Both the position numbers and the translations under genes were made by a program. A DNA stretch of 64,000 nt, from assembly GCF_018812025.1 (NCBI RefSeq), contig NC_063065.1, positions 30,802,288-30,866,287 of the forward strand, read 5' to 3'. Below, piece by piece: positions 63,387-64,000 of the stretch. This DNA is from Megalobrama amblycephala. Its lineage: Eukaryota > Chordata > Actinopteri > Cypriniformes > Xenocyprididae. Each line of letters begins with the position of its first letter. The stretch's first letter is position 1. The notes beneath the pieces were generated by a model, which saw nothing but the letters and a program-made list of their open reading frames with translations, searched no databases and was not told the DNA's origin.

Positions 63387-64000
63387 ACCAAAGGTCCTAC
63401 TTATACGCACAAGATCTACTCTGACCAAATCTGACTGTTTTTCTGTGGATATTACGCATACTGCATACTTTCACCTGAGTAATATTAAAGGTGCCCTTGA
63501 ATCAAAAATTGAATTTACCTTGACATAGTCAAATAACAAGAGTTCAGTACATGGAAATGACATACAGTGAGTCTCAAACTCCATTGTTTCCTCCTTCTTA
63601 TATAAATCTCATTTGTTTAAAAGACCTCCAAAGAACAGGCGAATCTCAACATAACACTGACTGTTACGTAACAGTCGGGATCATTAATATGTACGCCCCC
63701 AATATTTGCATATGCCAGCTCATGTTCAAGGCATCAGACAAGGGCAGCCAGTATTAACGTCTGGATCTGTGCACAGCTGAATCATCAGACTAGGTAAGCA
63801 AGCAACGAACAATAGCGAAAAATGGCAGATGGAGCAATAATAACTGACATGATCCATGATAACATGATATTTTTAGTGATATTTGTAAATTGTCTTTCTA
63901 AATGTTTCGTTAGCATGTTGCTAATGTACTGTTAAATGTGGTTAAAGTTACCATCGTTTCTTACTGTATTCACGGAGGCAAGAGCCGTCGTTATTTTCAT

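Larger units (their letters stand above)
60096..64000 (-). other. hecw1 upstream intron (part)
   Basis: No earlier hecw1 exon was recognised; the residues expected just before exon 1 are absent. The sequence is AT-rich with microsatellites, a poly(A)/poly(T) hairpin and a LINE fragment. The 61800-62110 stretch is balanced in composition but not recognised. Confidence 0.6.

Overview
This window is vertebrate nuclear DNA, most likely from a teleost fish and probably a cyprinid. The evidence is two spliced vertebrate genes with canonical introns, typical teleost intron sizes, and a dense load of short inverted-repeat DNA transposons of the kinds that fill cyprinid introns. There are no prokaryotic operons, no tRNA or rRNA genes and no CRISPR array.

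Both genes lie on the minus strand, head to tail. On the right is hecw1 (HECT, C2 and WW domain E3 ubiquitin ligase 1). I resolved 24 coding exons from 60095 down to the stop codon at 21786. They splice with fully consistent phases into 1400 codons plus stop. The missing N-terminus (about 200 residues of a roughly 1600-residue family) lies beyond the right edge. The fragment holds most of the C2 domain, a long acidic linker with a Cys-Tyr-Ser pentapeptide array, two WW domains and the complete HECT domain with its catalytic cysteine at 21885..21887. On the left is the 5' part of stk17a (DRAK1-type death-associated serine/threonine kinase): a start exon at 18363..18520 and a second exon at 4436..4648. 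The rest of that kinase lies past the left edge. The hecw1 stop and the stk17a start are 3.3 kb apart. Human HECW1-STK17A (chromosome 7) and the paralogous HECW2-STK17B (chromosome 2) are arranged the same way, so the linkage is ancient. The two proteins are not known to form one pathway.

Layout: 1-4435, stk17a intron 2 with a large foldback element. 4436-18520, stk17a exons 2 and 1 around a 13.7-kb repeat-rich intron. 18521-18865, CpG-rich promoter. About 18866-21785, intergenic space and the probable hecw1 3' UTR. 21786-60095, hecw1. 60096-64000, hecw1 intron, very AT-rich, with a broken non-LTR reverse transcriptase fragment.

The most striking non-genic feature is a 4.28-kb satellite-like array at 23733..28010, about 134 copies of a 32-bp unit. 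It makes up 74% of one hecw1 intron. It is built from two alternating unit types and shows larger duplicated blocks of 608 and 768 bp. Also notable are a 2.07-kb hAT-like element with a perfect 8-bp target duplication (34041..36112), a second hAT-like element with a near-perfect duplication (31692..32341), several foldback palindromes, nested transposons, and inverted repeats that flank the single exon carrying WW1.

I see no evidence of a new enzymatic or defence system. The unusual content is repeat architecture inside a conserved gene pair.
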